Shown in pieces: positions 9,402 through 17,875 of a DNA stretch of 64,000 nucleotides. The DNA lies in contig DINQ01000008.1 of NCBI GenBank assembly GCA_002426795.1, positions 434,001 to 498,000 of the forward strand. The letters run 5' to 3'. The notes below the pieces were generated by a model. It was not told the DNA's origin and did not search any database. It was given only the letters and a program-made list of their open reading frames with translations. The stretch is from Bacteroidales bacterium UBA5536 (GTDB taxonomy: Bacteria; Bacteroidota; Bacteroidia; Bacteroidales; F082). The translations under genes were made by a program, and so were the position numbers. The first letter of the stretch is position 1, and every line of letters begins with the position of its first letter.

Positions 9402-9921
9402 CCGGACCTTGCTTGAAATCATTGTTTTAAGCCTGATCGGTTTTGCAGCAGTCGCTTTGCGAACCCGGCTAAGGATTCCTTTGAATATGCCAGGCCACCA
9501 TGGACTTGAGGTAATGGCACTTATTCTCATTGGACGTCAATGGTCAAAACTTTCACTGGCAGGATCAGTTTCTACACTCGCTGCTTCCTTTTTGCTGCTT
9601 ACCACTTGGGCGGGTATCAAAGATCCTTTTCTACCAATTATTTATATCCTGATGGGAGCAATCATCGATTTATTTTATCGCTGGATGGGCGAACGAAAAA
9701 ACGCACTTCTGCCCCTGGCTTTAATCGGTGGAATTGCGTATGCCATCATTCCGCTTGGCAGAGCGCTTATCCACCTTACTACTTCTTTCCCCTACGAGTC
9801 TTTCCTTAAAACTGGTTTTATTTATCCTATTGTATCGCATTTTCTGTATGGTTTTTTGGGTGGGTTACTAGCAGCATTGCTCGTTAGAGGCAGCCGTAAA
9901 ATGCTCCAGAATAATTCTTAG
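9352..9921 (+). CDS. Polytopic inner-membrane protein, possibly ECF-transporter S-component-like
   Basis: 189 residues from ATG 9352, overlapping the TiaS-like gene by 50 bases; an upstream ATG at 9322 in the same frame is an alternative. Five to six hydrophobic segments are visible (around residues 20-37, 48-64, 66-88, 93-110, 117-142 and 155-178), with positive charges in the loops and C-terminus. The size, helix number and a short Gly-rich start (LRIPLNMPGHHG) resemble substrate-binding S components of energy-coupling-factor vitamin transporters, but no specific vitamin family is recognised. The position between a cytosolic enzyme-like protein and an outer-membrane receptor supports an uptake role. 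This is inference from topology and context. Confidence 0.6.
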   Translation: MNGSLHQNPLSKAFPISRTLLEIIVLSLIGFAAVALRTRLRIPLNMPGHHGLEVMALILIGRQWSKLSLAGSVSTLAASFLLLTTWAGIKDPFLPIIYILMGAIIDLFYRWMGERKNALLPLALIGGIAYAIIPLGRALIHLTTSFPYESFLKTGFIYPIVSHFLYGFLGGLLAALLVRGSRKMLQNNS

Positions 9922-9928
9922 TTTCTCT

Positions 9929-10882
9929 TTGATCAAAAGTTTTAAGTCAGTGTTTCTATTTCATCGATATGCAGATATATTCAAGTCGTTGCTCAAACTG
10001 ACTGCTGCGATACTTGTCTTTTTATTTGGCAGCTGCACCAAAGACATTCAGCATGCAGGTCCAAGACCTGAAATCTCATTCCTCAGCGCTTCGCCCTTTC
10101 TTTCGCACGACACAAGCTTGTTGATCAATGAACAGGCTCAGATAGGCATTTTTGCCCGGTCGAAATCCGGAGCCGAATTGACCCAATTAAGCGTTATCAA
10201 CATCAACGATGGCGTGATTTCGGCTTTCGACACAGGTATTTACCTGCCTGAAATCAGCTATACGCAGCGTTTCAGCAAAGGCATATCTCAGAATGAAAGT
10301 TGGCTTTTTTATGTACGCGATCGAAATGGAAATCAGTCAGATACAATCAGCATCCATTTTTCCCAAAGCGATTCGTCTGAATTTGGATCCATCCTAACCA
10401 TTTCTTCTTTGCGTTTAGGGGCGCAAAATCAGCAACAAATCGGCGGTTTTTTTTCCTTTGAAACACAAAATGTCTGGAGTTTGGAAGAAGCATTCGGTCA
10501 TCAAGCACAATGCGATTTATTGTATTTCTACGATGCCATTGAAACGGATGCCAATACCATTGCTTCTCCGGGAGCCAATATCGATGCTTCCGTGTTTTCA
10601 GGAGATTATTCGCTTAATAACTGGCAAGTTAAAAACACTGTCCGTTTTGAGCAGCTATCTGAAATTTCTGTAACAGATTTTCAAAATTGCACAAACGACA
10701 GCCTGATTTTGGCGACCACCTTCAATTTCCCGGTGGGTAAACGAAAAGCCAAAAACCTTGCTCCAGGTCAGCTTTTTGCGTTTGTTTCAGAAACTGGGGT
10801 AAAAGGACTTTTTGCGGTCAATCAGGTGGAAGGTCAGGAAGCAGGTTTCGTCGAAATAACCCTTAAAATGCAAGAACAATGA
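9929..10882 (+). CDS. Lipoprotein of the TonB-receptor locus, unknown function
   Basis: 317 residues. It starts at TTG 9931-9933 region of the frame opening at 9929 (no ATG is available before the signal sequence). A basic N-terminus is followed by a hydrophobic stretch ending in a lipobox (FLFGSC), so the mature protein is a lipid-anchored protein starting at the Cys near residue 36. The rest is beta-rich with a late conserved-looking segment on FNFPVGKRKAKNLAPGQLF. Its stop overlaps the start of the TonB-dependent receptor (ATGA at 10879), so the two are translationally coupled and the lipoprotein probably acts with the receptor at the outer membrane, as a surface ligand-binding partner. 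No family was recognised. Confidence 0.7.
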   Translation: MIKSFKSVFLFHRYADIFKSLLKLTAAILVFLFGSCTKDIQHAGPRPEISFLSASPFLSHDTSLLINEQAQIGIFARSKSGAELTQLSVININDGVISAFDTGIYLPEISYTQRFSKGISQNESWLFYVRDRNGNQSDTISIHFSQSDSSEFGSILTISSLRLGAQNQQQIGGFFSFETQNVWSLEEAFGHQAQCDLLYFYDAIETDANTIASPGANIDASVFSGDYSLNNWQVKNTVRFEQLSEISVTDFQNCTNDSLILATTFNFPVGKRKAKNLAPGQLFAFVSETGVKGLFAVNQVEGQEAGFVEITLKMQEQ

Positions 10883-12963
10883 GAATCTTTTTTCCTGCAT
10901 TCATATTGGCTTTACTTTTTCCAGTGATACTGCTCGGACAAGAAGTTGACAGCCTGGCTGGCGATGTTCGTCTGCAAGAAGTTGTTGTAACTGCTACCAT
11001 GTCCAGCAGGAAAGTTGCTGATATACCTGTGCAGACTTCGGTAATCAGCCAAAGTCAAATCGGTCAGTTTCCGCTATCAAATATTGACGATATTCTGAAA
11101 ACCTCCGCAGATGTGTATGTTAATCGGAGCTGGGGAATTTTCTCGAAAAACGCCGCCGTAACCATGCGTGGTCTTGAAAGTTCAGACAGGGTGCTTGTAA
11201 TGGTGGATGGCATTCCGAAAAACAGAATGGCCGGAGGGTCAGTCAATTGGCATAATATAAATCCTGATATTGTCGACCGCATCGAAATCATTAAAGGACC
11301 TGCCTCTGCCCTGTATGGCACGAACGCCATGGCTGGTGTGATCAACATCATCACCAAACAAAACACTGCACAACTTGAAGGAAGCGCAAGGGTGTTTTAT
11401 GCAAGTCACAATACGATAGGCAGTTCGTTAACGCTTATGGGAAATGAGCAAAAAAACAATCGCGGATTCTATTATGGGATCAATGGCTTTTTCAGAAAAG
11501 GTGATGGCTACATTTTTGAAGCCCCCGCGTATATTGACGAAACTGACGTGAAAACAGCTCTTTCTGAGAAAGGTGGTGGCATTAATTTAGGCTATCGTTT
11601 TAATGAAAAAACAAATATTGAACTGGTTTTTGATACATACGACGAAAAACGAGGTGCTGGTAGGGAAGTTTTTGCGACAGATGGCAGCTATGACGCTTAT
11701 CTCACAAACAGCCTCCGACTTACTGCCAATCAAACGATTGGAACATGGAAAGGACAATCTTCATTATATTTTTCTGAAGAGAATTACTATGGTCAAAAAG
11801 AATCGCTGAACGAGAGCAATGAATACCGGTTACTGGATGCTTACACCGACCGCATCGACATGGGAATGATCAGCAGTTGGTCAAAGCGAATTGGGAAAAA
11901 CCATCATGTCACGCTTGGAGCTGAAGTAAAGGCTGGATCGCTAAGAGCTCACGATATCTATCGCACCTCACCCGATGAATTGAAAGCGGAGGGAAAATCA
12001 GATATTTACGGTCTATTTGTACAGGATGAAATCAACCTCCTCCAAAACAAAATGGAATTGATTGTGGGTTTAAGAGGAGATTACGCTTCTTTTCATGATG
12101 GTTGGCAACAAGTGATTAACCCAACAAAGGCTACTGGATTTGCAGCAAGCTTTTACGAGGATTTCAATACTGTTAATTGGTCTGCTATTAGTCCAAAAGC
12201 TTCGATTCAGTACCATTTTAACAATCATTTAACTATCTATACATCTGTCGGAACAGGCTTCAAACCTGCGAAACTAAAAGATTTATGTCAGTCAGGAAAA
12301 ATCAATAAGGGATTCAGGCTGGCCAATCCAAATGTGACTCCTGAATTCTTAACAAACTACGAAATAGGATTTCACTTTAAGCCACATTCGAAAATTAAGC
12401 TGAGTGGCGCGTTTTATTATTCGAAGGGAAGGGATTTTCAGTATTCTATTGGCACAGGCGACAGCATCGATACGGGCGGCAGCAGCCTGAAACCGGTCAT
12501 CATTACCGATAACGTGGCGCAAGTGAGAGTTTTAGGCACGGAAATTTCGGCAAGGGTTCAGTTAAACAATCAGCTCGATCTTCAAATCAGCTACTCATAT
12601 AACGATTCAGAAATTACTGATTATCACCCGTCTCTTATCAATCCTTCGCTTAACCTCAAAGGAAAAAAAATGATTGAAGTGCCTCCCCATTTATTCTATG
12701 CTGGCCTGAACTGGACGAATCGCTATTTTCTGCTACAAGTGAATTGCAGTTATGTAGATCAGCAATGGTTTGATGTTGAGAATACCATACGCATCAGTAG
12801 CTGGCTGACCACCAATATTCATGTGGCCCACTCTATCAAAAACAAAATCAAGCTGTATCTGGATATACAGGACCTTTTTGACAATGTTTATATCGACCGC
12901 AAAGGTCAGCTTTCACCTGGAAGATTTCTCACAGCCGGAATTCAATACAATTTTCACAAATAA
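10879..12963 (+). CDS. TonB-dependent outer-membrane receptor
   Basis: 694 residues: signal peptide (MRIFFPAFILALLFPVILLG), TonB-box region (LQEVVVTAT), plug domain (about residues 45-155, with VTMRGLESSDRVLVMVDGIP and YGTNAMAGVINIITK) and a 22-strand barrel ending in a C-terminal aromatic/His strand (RFLTAGIQYNFHK). The plug comes directly after the TonB box with no SusC-type carboxypeptidase-like domain, so the protein belongs with BtuB/siderophore-type receptors and not SusC. Such receptors import cobalamin, metal chelates or other scarce nutrients. It is coupled by ATGA overlap to the upstream lipoprotein and followed 17 bases later by a T9SS-exported protein. The ligand cannot be read from the sequence; no B12 riboswitch is present. 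Confidence 0.93.
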   Translation: MRIFFPAFILALLFPVILLGQEVDSLAGDVRLQEVVVTATMSSRKVADIPVQTSVISQSQIGQFPLSNIDDILKTSADVYVNRSWGIFSKNAAVTMRGLESSDRVLVMVDGIPKNRMAGGSVNWHNINPDIVDRIEIIKGPASALYGTNAMAGVINIITKQNTAQLEGSARVFYASHNTIGSSLTLMGNEQKNNRGFYYGINGFFRKGDGYIFEAPAYIDETDVKTALSEKGGGINLGYRFNEKTNIELVFDTYDEKRGAGREVFATDGSYDAYLTNSLRLTANQTIGTWKGQSSLYFSEENYYGQKESLNESNEYRLLDAYTDRIDMGMISSWSKRIGKNHHVTLGAEVKAGSLRAHDIYRTSPDELKAEGKSDIYGLFVQDEINLLQNKMELIVGLRGDYASFHDGWQQVINPTKATGFAASFYEDFNTVNWSAISPKASIQYHFNNHLTIYTSVGTGFKPAKLKDLCQSGKINKGFRLANPNVTPEFLTNYEIGFHFKPHSKIKLSGAFYYSKGRDFQYSIGTGDSIDTGGSSLKPVIITDNVAQVRVLGTEISARVQLNNQLDLQISYSYNDSEITDYHPSLINPSLNLKGKKMIEVPPHLFYAGLNWTNRYFLLQVNCSYVDQQWFDVENTIRISSWLTTNIHVAHSIKNKIKLYLDIQDLFDNVYIDRKGQLSPGRFLTAGIQYNFHK

Positions 12964-12980
12964 CTTAAATTCTGTATTTT

Positions 12981-13823
12981 ATGAAAAAAACTTTTACTTT
13001 TTTGATCTTGTTGGCAATGCCAGTCCTCATGATGGCTCAAGCACAAACCATTGCAAAATGGACTTTCCCATCTGGCGATTTGGCTGACACAATCGCCGAG
13101 GAAGCCAATCAATTTAATGCTGAAGCGTACATCACTACCATTGGCGGCACAAGCGCTATACAAATGAAAAATGGTGCTACCACAAAAGCAGCTCAAGCTG
13201 ATGGTTGGGACAATGGTGCCGACCTGAAAGCCTGGCAAATTGTGATCAATACCACAAATTACGAAAATATTAGCTTGAGTTCGAAACAACAATCCGGAAA
13301 TACCGATCCGGGACCGCGGGATTTTAAATTGCAATACCGCATAGGTGAAAACGGCGAATGGACAGACATTGAAAATGGTGAACTGACCGTCTTGAATGAC
13401 TGGACAACGAGTGAAGTGTCGGAGCTCCCATTGCCATCTGAATGCTTCAACCAGGAATTGCTGCTGATTCGGTGGGTACTTACAAGTAACAACGATGTGA
13501 ATGGCAATGTGCTTGAACCGGCAGGGAAAACTAAAATCGACGATATTTTGATACAGGGAGAATTGATAACTGGTATCGGAGAGAACAATTTACAAAGTTG
13601 TCACCTTTTCCCAAATCCTTGCGAAGGATCTCTTGTTATTGATAAGCTCATGTCAAACAGTGAAATTGAAATAATCAACCTTAATGGACAAGTTGTTCAC
13701 AAATACCTGAGTCAATCGATGCAGGTTCAACTTGATCTCAACTTGCCAAAGGGACTCTATTTCGTTCGTATCTCGTCCAAAAACAGTCAGTTAATACAGA
13801 CCCAAAAGCTGATTGTCAAATAG
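12981..13823 (+). CDS. Secreted protein with T9SS type A C-terminal sorting domain
   Basis: 280 residues: signal peptide (MKKTFTFLILLAMPVLMMAQ), a beta-sandwich-like region of about 170 residues, and a C-terminal type IX sorting domain of about 75 residues with the usual order of motifs (HLFPNPCEGSLVI, IEIINLNGQVVH, LDLNLPKGLYFVRI, QKLIVK). It is predicted to be exported across the outer membrane by T9SS and anchored or released. The N-terminal region resembles carbohydrate- or ligand-binding jelly-roll modules of extracellular Bacteroidota proteins but was not assigned. It follows the TonB-dependent receptor by 17 bases and precedes a strong terminator, so it is the last gene of the locus. 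Confidence 0.88.
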   Translation: MKKTFTFLILLAMPVLMMAQAQTIAKWTFPSGDLADTIAEEANQFNAEAYITTIGGTSAIQMKNGATTKAAQADGWDNGADLKAWQIVINTTNYENISLSSKQQSGNTDPGPRDFKLQYRIGENGEWTDIENGELTVLNDWTTSEVSELPLPSECFNQELLLIRWVLTSNNDVNGNVLEPAGKTKIDDILIQGELITGIGENNLQSCHLFPNPCEGSLVIDKLMSNSEIEIINLNGQVVHKYLSQSMQVQLDLNLPKGLYFVRISSKNSQLIQTQKLIVK

Positions 13824-13855
13824 CATTTCTACATTTTGCTTTTATGGTTAAACAA

Positions 13856-13888
13856 AAGGAGCTCACCCGGGCTCCTTTTTTTTTTTTT
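13856..13888 (+). terminator. Rho-independent terminator of the TonB-receptor locus
   Basis: Stem AAGGAGC (13856-13862) with GCTCCTT (13871-13877), 8-base loop, followed by an unbroken run of T up to 13888. Confidence 0.9.
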
Positions 13889-13951
13889 GCTGGCTCCCCT
13901 ATCTCCAGTCTGATCAAATAAATAAGTCAGAAGTAGTCAATTTTTCTTATT

Positions 13952-13963
13952 CAAGTATACTTG
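13952..13963. promoter_or_regulatory. Perfect 12-base palindrome upstream of acs
   Basis: CAAGTATACTTG is self-complementary and lies 54 bases before the acs start, in the short gap after the terminator. It could be an operator. There is no clear TAnnTTTG box beside it; the nearest is TATTTTTA at 13978-13985 with one mismatch. Confidence 0.3.
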
Positions 13964-14017
13964 TACCGATTAAATTGTATTTTTAGGCTTCAATTACAAC
14001 CAACAAAAAACGATTAT

Positions 14018-15916
14018 ATGGTTCCTAAAATTTCAACTTTGGGTGGTTATATTTTTGAATATCAAAAAAGTGTGACCAACCCCACCGGCTTCTGGGCAAA
14101 CATTGCCGACAGTTTCTTTTGGCGCAAAAAATGGTCATCAATTCTTGAATGGGATTTTGAAAAAGCACGCATCGAGTGGTTCAAAGATGCCAAACTGAAC
14201 ATTACGGAAAATATTTTTGAGCGGCACCTTTTTTATCGGGGAAACCAAACCGCTTTAATCTGGGAACCAAATGACCCCGCAGAGCCTGCCAAAAAGCTCA
14301 CTTATCTGGAACTTTTCAACGAGGTAAAGATCTTCTCAAATGCCTTATTGCGCCATGGCATCAAAAAAGGAGACCGCGTTGCCATTTACCTGCCGATGGT
14401 TCCCGAACTGGTCATTGCCATGCTGGCCTGCGCACGTATTGGAGCTGTGCATTCTATCATTTTTGCAGGATTTTCCTCGCAGGCGCTTGGTGAAAGGATT
14501 AAGGATGCAGGAGCCAAGCTATTGATCACTTCCGATGGTGGCTTTTGGGGAACCAAAACCATCCCAATCAAACAAATAGCAGATGAAGCCATGCAGATGT
14601 GCAGTTGTGTCGACCGGGCTGTAGTTCTTAAAAGAACAGGCGAAAAAGTCAATATGACTGAAGGCAGAGACCTATGGTGGGACGAATTTATTGCAGACGC
14701 CTCAACAGAAAACATGGCTCAAGAGATGGATGCTGAGGATCCATTGTTTATTCTTTATACCAGCGGTTCCACAGGTAAACCCAAAGGTTTGGTCCATTCT
14801 ACTGCAGGTTATATGGTTTACACAGCATATACTTTTCGAAATGTTTTTCAATATGGTGATGGTGATGTGTATTTCTGTTCGGCTGATATTGGCTGGATTA
14901 CAGGACACAGCTACCTCGTTTACGGTCCGCTATTAAACGGTGCTATCAGCGTGATGTTTGAAGGTATTCCTACATGGCCGGATGCGGGAAGATATTGGGA
15001 AATTGTTGACAAACATCAGGTTAATCAATTTTACACAGCACCAACTGCCATACGATCTTTGATGGCGATGGGCATGGAATGGCTCGACGGAAAACACCTG
15101 ACTTCACTCAAAGTTTTGGGAACCGTTGGCGAACCTATCAACGAAGAAGCCTGGCACTGGTATCACGACCACATCGGAAAGAACAAATGTCCCATTGTGG
15201 ACACCTGGTGGCAAACTGAAACAGGCGGCATGATGATTAGTCCCATGGCAGGAATAACTCCTACAAAACCGTCTTATGCCACACTGCCTTTGATGGGCAT
15301 TCAGCCGGTGATTGTGGATCCTGATGGAAAGGAACTTACAGGCAACAGTGTCGAAGGAAACCTTTGTGTTCGCTATCCATGGCCGGGTATTGCACGCACA
15401 ATCTGGGGCGATCACGACCGATTCAGGCAGACTTATTTTTCGACTTACAAGAATATGTATTTTACTGGAGACGGTGTAAAAAGGGATGAGGATGGCTATT
15501 ACAGAATTCTTGGGCGTGTAGATGATGTGATCAATGTTTCCGGCCACAGAATGGGAACTGCTGAAATAGAAAATGCTATTAATGAACATCCACTGGTTTC
15601 GGAGTCAGCAGTGGTTGGTTTCCCTCATCCAATAAAAGGACAGGGAATTTACGCTTACGTAGTTTGCACCAATTTCAGTACCGGAGGAGAAGAAGGAATA
15701 CGCCAGTCAATTCTAATTGGTGTAAACAAAATTATCGGACCTTTCGCCAGACCTGATAAAATTCAAATCGTTAGTGGTTTGCCTAAAACACGATCAGGAA
15801 AAATTATGCGGCGGATATTGCGTAAGATTGCAGAAGGTAATGCGACTGATTTTGGCGATACGACTACCCTACTCGATCCTGAAATTGTAGACGAAATTGT
15901 GAAAGGAAAAGTTTAA
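14018..15916 (+). CDS. acs: Acetyl-CoA synthetase (AMP-forming acyl-CoA ligase)
   Basis: 632 residues. The enzyme makes acetyl-CoA from acetate, ATP and CoA by an acetyl-AMP intermediate. The adenylation P-loop motif is YTSGSTGKPKG; DTWWQTETGG carries the Trp that limits the acyl pocket in acetyl-CoA synthetases, which favours acetate over longer acids; GRVDDVINVSGHR is the hinge region; and PKTRSGKIMRR near the C-terminus contains the catalytic Lys that is acetylated in regulated homologues. The start MVPKISTLGG is chosen at ATG 14018; an upstream in-frame TTG (13961) lies in the palindrome. The length is slightly short of the E. coli enzyme. It is transcribed alone, between a terminator and an inverted repeat. 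A propionate or acetoacetate preference cannot be excluded. Confidence 0.92.
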   Translation: MVPKISTLGGYIFEYQKSVTNPTGFWANIADSFFWRKKWSSILEWDFEKARIEWFKDAKLNITENIFERHLFYRGNQTALIWEPNDPAEPAKKLTYLELFNEVKIFSNALLRHGIKKGDRVAIYLPMVPELVIAMLACARIGAVHSIIFAGFSSQALGERIKDAGAKLLITSDGGFWGTKTIPIKQIADEAMQMCSCVDRAVVLKRTGEKVNMTEGRDLWWDEFIADASTENMAQEMDAEDPLFILYTSGSTGKPKGLVHSTAGYMVYTAYTFRNVFQYGDGDVYFCSADIGWITGHSYLVYGPLLNGAISVMFEGIPTWPDAGRYWEIVDKHQVNQFYTAPTAIRSLMAMGMEWLDGKHLTSLKVLGTVGEPINEEAWHWYHDHIGKNKCPIVDTWWQTETGGMMISPMAGITPTKPSYATLPLMGIQPVIVDPDGKELTGNSVEGNLCVRYPWPGIARTIWGDHDRFRQTYFSTYKNMYFTGDGVKRDEDGYYRILGRVDDVINVSGHRMGTAEIENAINEHPLVSESAVVGFPHPIKGQGIYAYVVCTNFSTGGEEGIRQSILIGVNKIIGPFARPDKIQIVSGLPKTRSGKIMRRILRKIAEGNATDFGDTTTLLDPEIVDEIVKGKV

Positions 15917-15922
15917 AGAAAC

Positions 15923-15958
15923 ATTCCAAATATTGAAGGATTATCCAATATTTGGAAT
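15923..15958 (+). terminator. Inverted repeat after acs, probable transcript end
   Basis: A perfect 13-base inverted repeat, ATTCCAAATATTG (15923-15935) and CAATATTTGGAAT (15946-15958), with a 10-base loop, begins 7 bases after the acs stop. The U-tract is poor (TACTACATTTTT), so it may act as a 3'-end stabiliser more than an efficient terminator. Confidence 0.55.
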
Positions 15959-16027
15959 ACTACATTTTTCAATTTCAGATTAAAAACTTATTAATCAAAT
16001 AATTAGTTTTTACATTTCTTTTGGTTC

Positions 16028-16035
16028 TATATTTG
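16028..16035 (+). promoter_or_regulatory. Promoter -7 box for the LruC-domain gene
   Basis: TATATTTG matches TAnnTTTG. Transcription from here would begin near or after 16040, which argues against the first in-frame ATG at 16040 and in favour of the downstream ATG codons at 16067 or 16073. Confidence 0.5.
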
Positions 16036-16072
16036 TGTTATGTATTACACTCGAATGCACAAAATCATGAGA

Positions 16073-17788
16073 ATGAAAAAAATAACACTGATACTTGCTT
16101 CACTTTTGTTTTTTATTGGCTGCAAGAAAACGAATGATCCAATACCAAATGATCCGGTTACCAGTATGGAGAATTTGGTCATTTCAAAAGAATTTGGTTG
16201 GAGTGCCAGCCTATCTGGAAAGCTAACCGTTAAAATTCAAAATCCTTACAATGCCTCTTTGGAGCAGGAATATTTAATGATTATTGACGATCAAGGCACC
16301 ATTCTCGACAGGCAGATCGTTGCAGATAGCGCTGCTGAGTTTGATGTTGTACTCCCAAAAAGTCAGAGTTACTACTTGTATTTTCCGGTAACTGACGACC
16401 ATCAGAAAATAACCGAACTTGGAACTATATCAATGGTTTTAGGACCTACTGTTGAATACACAAATCCACAGAGCAAGTCATCGATCGAAGTCACTTGTAC
16501 CAGTTGCGAATCACCTATAGTCAACACTGGTGCTGAAGAACCTTATTTAGCTTCCGGTTACTCAATTGTAAACGCATCAGTTGTACCTGGTTGGGAAACA
16601 ACTGCCACTGATAATAAAATTGAAGTATGGGTTTCAGGCTTCAATGGCGTACCTGCCCAGGAAGGACGTCAGTTTTTCGAAATAAACGCAAATCGTGTTG
16701 GTGCTTTGTATCAGGAACTTTGCCTTGAGCCAGGATCAACTGTGCATTGGTCGGTTTGGCATCGCGGAAGAAGTGGTGTTGATGTTGCGAATGTTCAAAT
16801 TGGTGCATCTGTTGAATCGGCTGAAATTCAGACAACAATGACCGATGGAAATACTGCATGGGGCTATTATTCAGGAACCTACAATGTTCCTTTAGGACAA
16901 ACAACAACTTTTTTTGTTTTCAATTCTGTTTCTTCTACCGGAGGCAATAGTTACGGCAACTTTCTAGATAATTTCGAAATTTCATGTGATGCCGATGGTG
17001 ATGGTATTATTGATAGATGGGACGACCAGCCAGATGATCCAAATGTTGCCTTTACAACTTATTTTCCGGAAAGTGGCAAACAGATTCTTGCTTTCGAGGA
17101 CCTTTGGCCTTATCTGGGCGATTTCGACTTTAACGATCTTGTACTTTCTAACCAAGCTGTTATCACGAAAAATGCTGCTGGAAGGCCACTTGAAGCCAAC
17201 TTTACAATCAGCATCGATGCAATTGGAGCCAGTTATGATAATGGATTTGCTATGATGCTGTATAATACAGATAAAGGAGCGTTTAGCGGGAATATTATCG
17301 AAAGTATAACTGGAGATGCTACGCTTGATCCAGACAATGTTAATGGAATTATCATTAGCAATGATGTTTTTGAGACAACAAATGACCGCTATCAAAACAA
17401 TGGAGTTGGTGCCAATGGTGTCCCGGATACACTTAATTTCACTATTACTTTTAATACTTCAGCTGCTGATTTTATCCCTGAAATTTATTTATTCAGAACG
17501 AGTGACCGTGGGCTAGAAGTGCACCGAAGTGGCTTCCCTCAAACAGCAACAGCAAATCCAGCTTATTTCAATACCGGACATGATGCCGGCGATTATAAAA
17601 CTGAAAGTGGTTTGCCATGGGCAATGGAAATCATTACCGATCAGCACTTTAAATGTGCGATAGAAAAAATTGAAATTTTAGACGCATATCCACAATTCGA
17701 AAGTTGGGCAGTAAGCAATGGTGCTGAAAATCCATTATGGTATCAAAATCCTGTTGAAGATAAGGTGGTTACAATTAATTTCGAATAG
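16073..17788 (+). CDS. LruC-domain lipoprotein
   Basis: 571 residues from ATG 16073. MKKITLILASLLFFIGCKK is a lipoprotein signal with the modified Cys at residue 17. The middle (about 155-300) looks like a jelly-roll ligand-binding module. At about residue 304 comes a calcium-binding thrombospondin-3-like loop (DADGDGIIDRWDDQPDDPN), and the C-terminal third (from FPESGKQILAFEDLWP through DFDFNDLVL) is the LruC domain named after the Leptospira protein. Such proteins are exposed on the cell surface in Bacteroidota; their role is not known. Starts at 16040 and 16067 are possible, but the -7 box at 16028 makes 16040 unlikely. It stands alone. Confidence 0.82.
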   Translation: MKKITLILASLLFFIGCKKTNDPIPNDPVTSMENLVISKEFGWSASLSGKLTVKIQNPYNASLEQEYLMIIDDQGTILDRQIVADSAAEFDVVLPKSQSYYLYFPVTDDHQKITELGTISMVLGPTVEYTNPQSKSSIEVTCTSCESPIVNTGAEEPYLASGYSIVNASVVPGWETTATDNKIEVWVSGFNGVPAQEGRQFFEINANRVGALYQELCLEPGSTVHWSVWHRGRSGVDVANVQIGASVESAEIQTTMTDGNTAWGYYSGTYNVPLGQTTTFFVFNSVSSTGGNSYGNFLDNFEISCDADGDGIIDRWDDQPDDPNVAFTTYFPESGKQILAFEDLWPYLGDFDFNDLVLSNQAVITKNAAGRPLEANFTISIDAIGASYDNGFAMMLYNTDKGAFSGNIIESITGDATLDPDNVNGIIISNDVFETTNDRYQNNGVGANGVPDTLNFTITFNTSAADFIPEIYLFRTSDRGLEVHRSGFPQTATANPAYFNTGHDAGDYKTESGLPWAMEIITDQHFKCAIEKIEILDAYPQFESWAVSNGAENPLWYQNPVEDKVVTINFE

Positions 17789-17863
17789 CGCCATAAAGTC
17801 CAAAAACAATTAACTGTTCAAGGACTATTCGCCCATACCGGGAATTCATAAGCTGCTAAGACC

Positions 17864-17871
17864 TATCTTTG
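17864..17871 (+). promoter_or_regulatory. Promoter -7 box almost touching the start codon
   Basis: TATCTTTG matches TAnnTTTG and ends only 4 bases before the ATG at 17876. Transcription would begin at or next to the start codon, giving a leaderless or nearly leaderless mRNA for the beta-propeller protein. Confidence 0.55.
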
Positions 17872-17875
17872 TCGC

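Noticed and set aside
8512..10878. Cobalamin or other riboswitch controlling the TonB-dependent receptor.
   Set aside because: The receptor start overlaps the preceding gene and the only upstream gap (8631-8657) is too short for a known riboswitch.
12954..13334. Minus-strand open frame of 126 codons across the T9SS protein gene.
   Set aside because: It lies wholly opposite a gene with signal peptide and sorting domain, and has no start context or family match.
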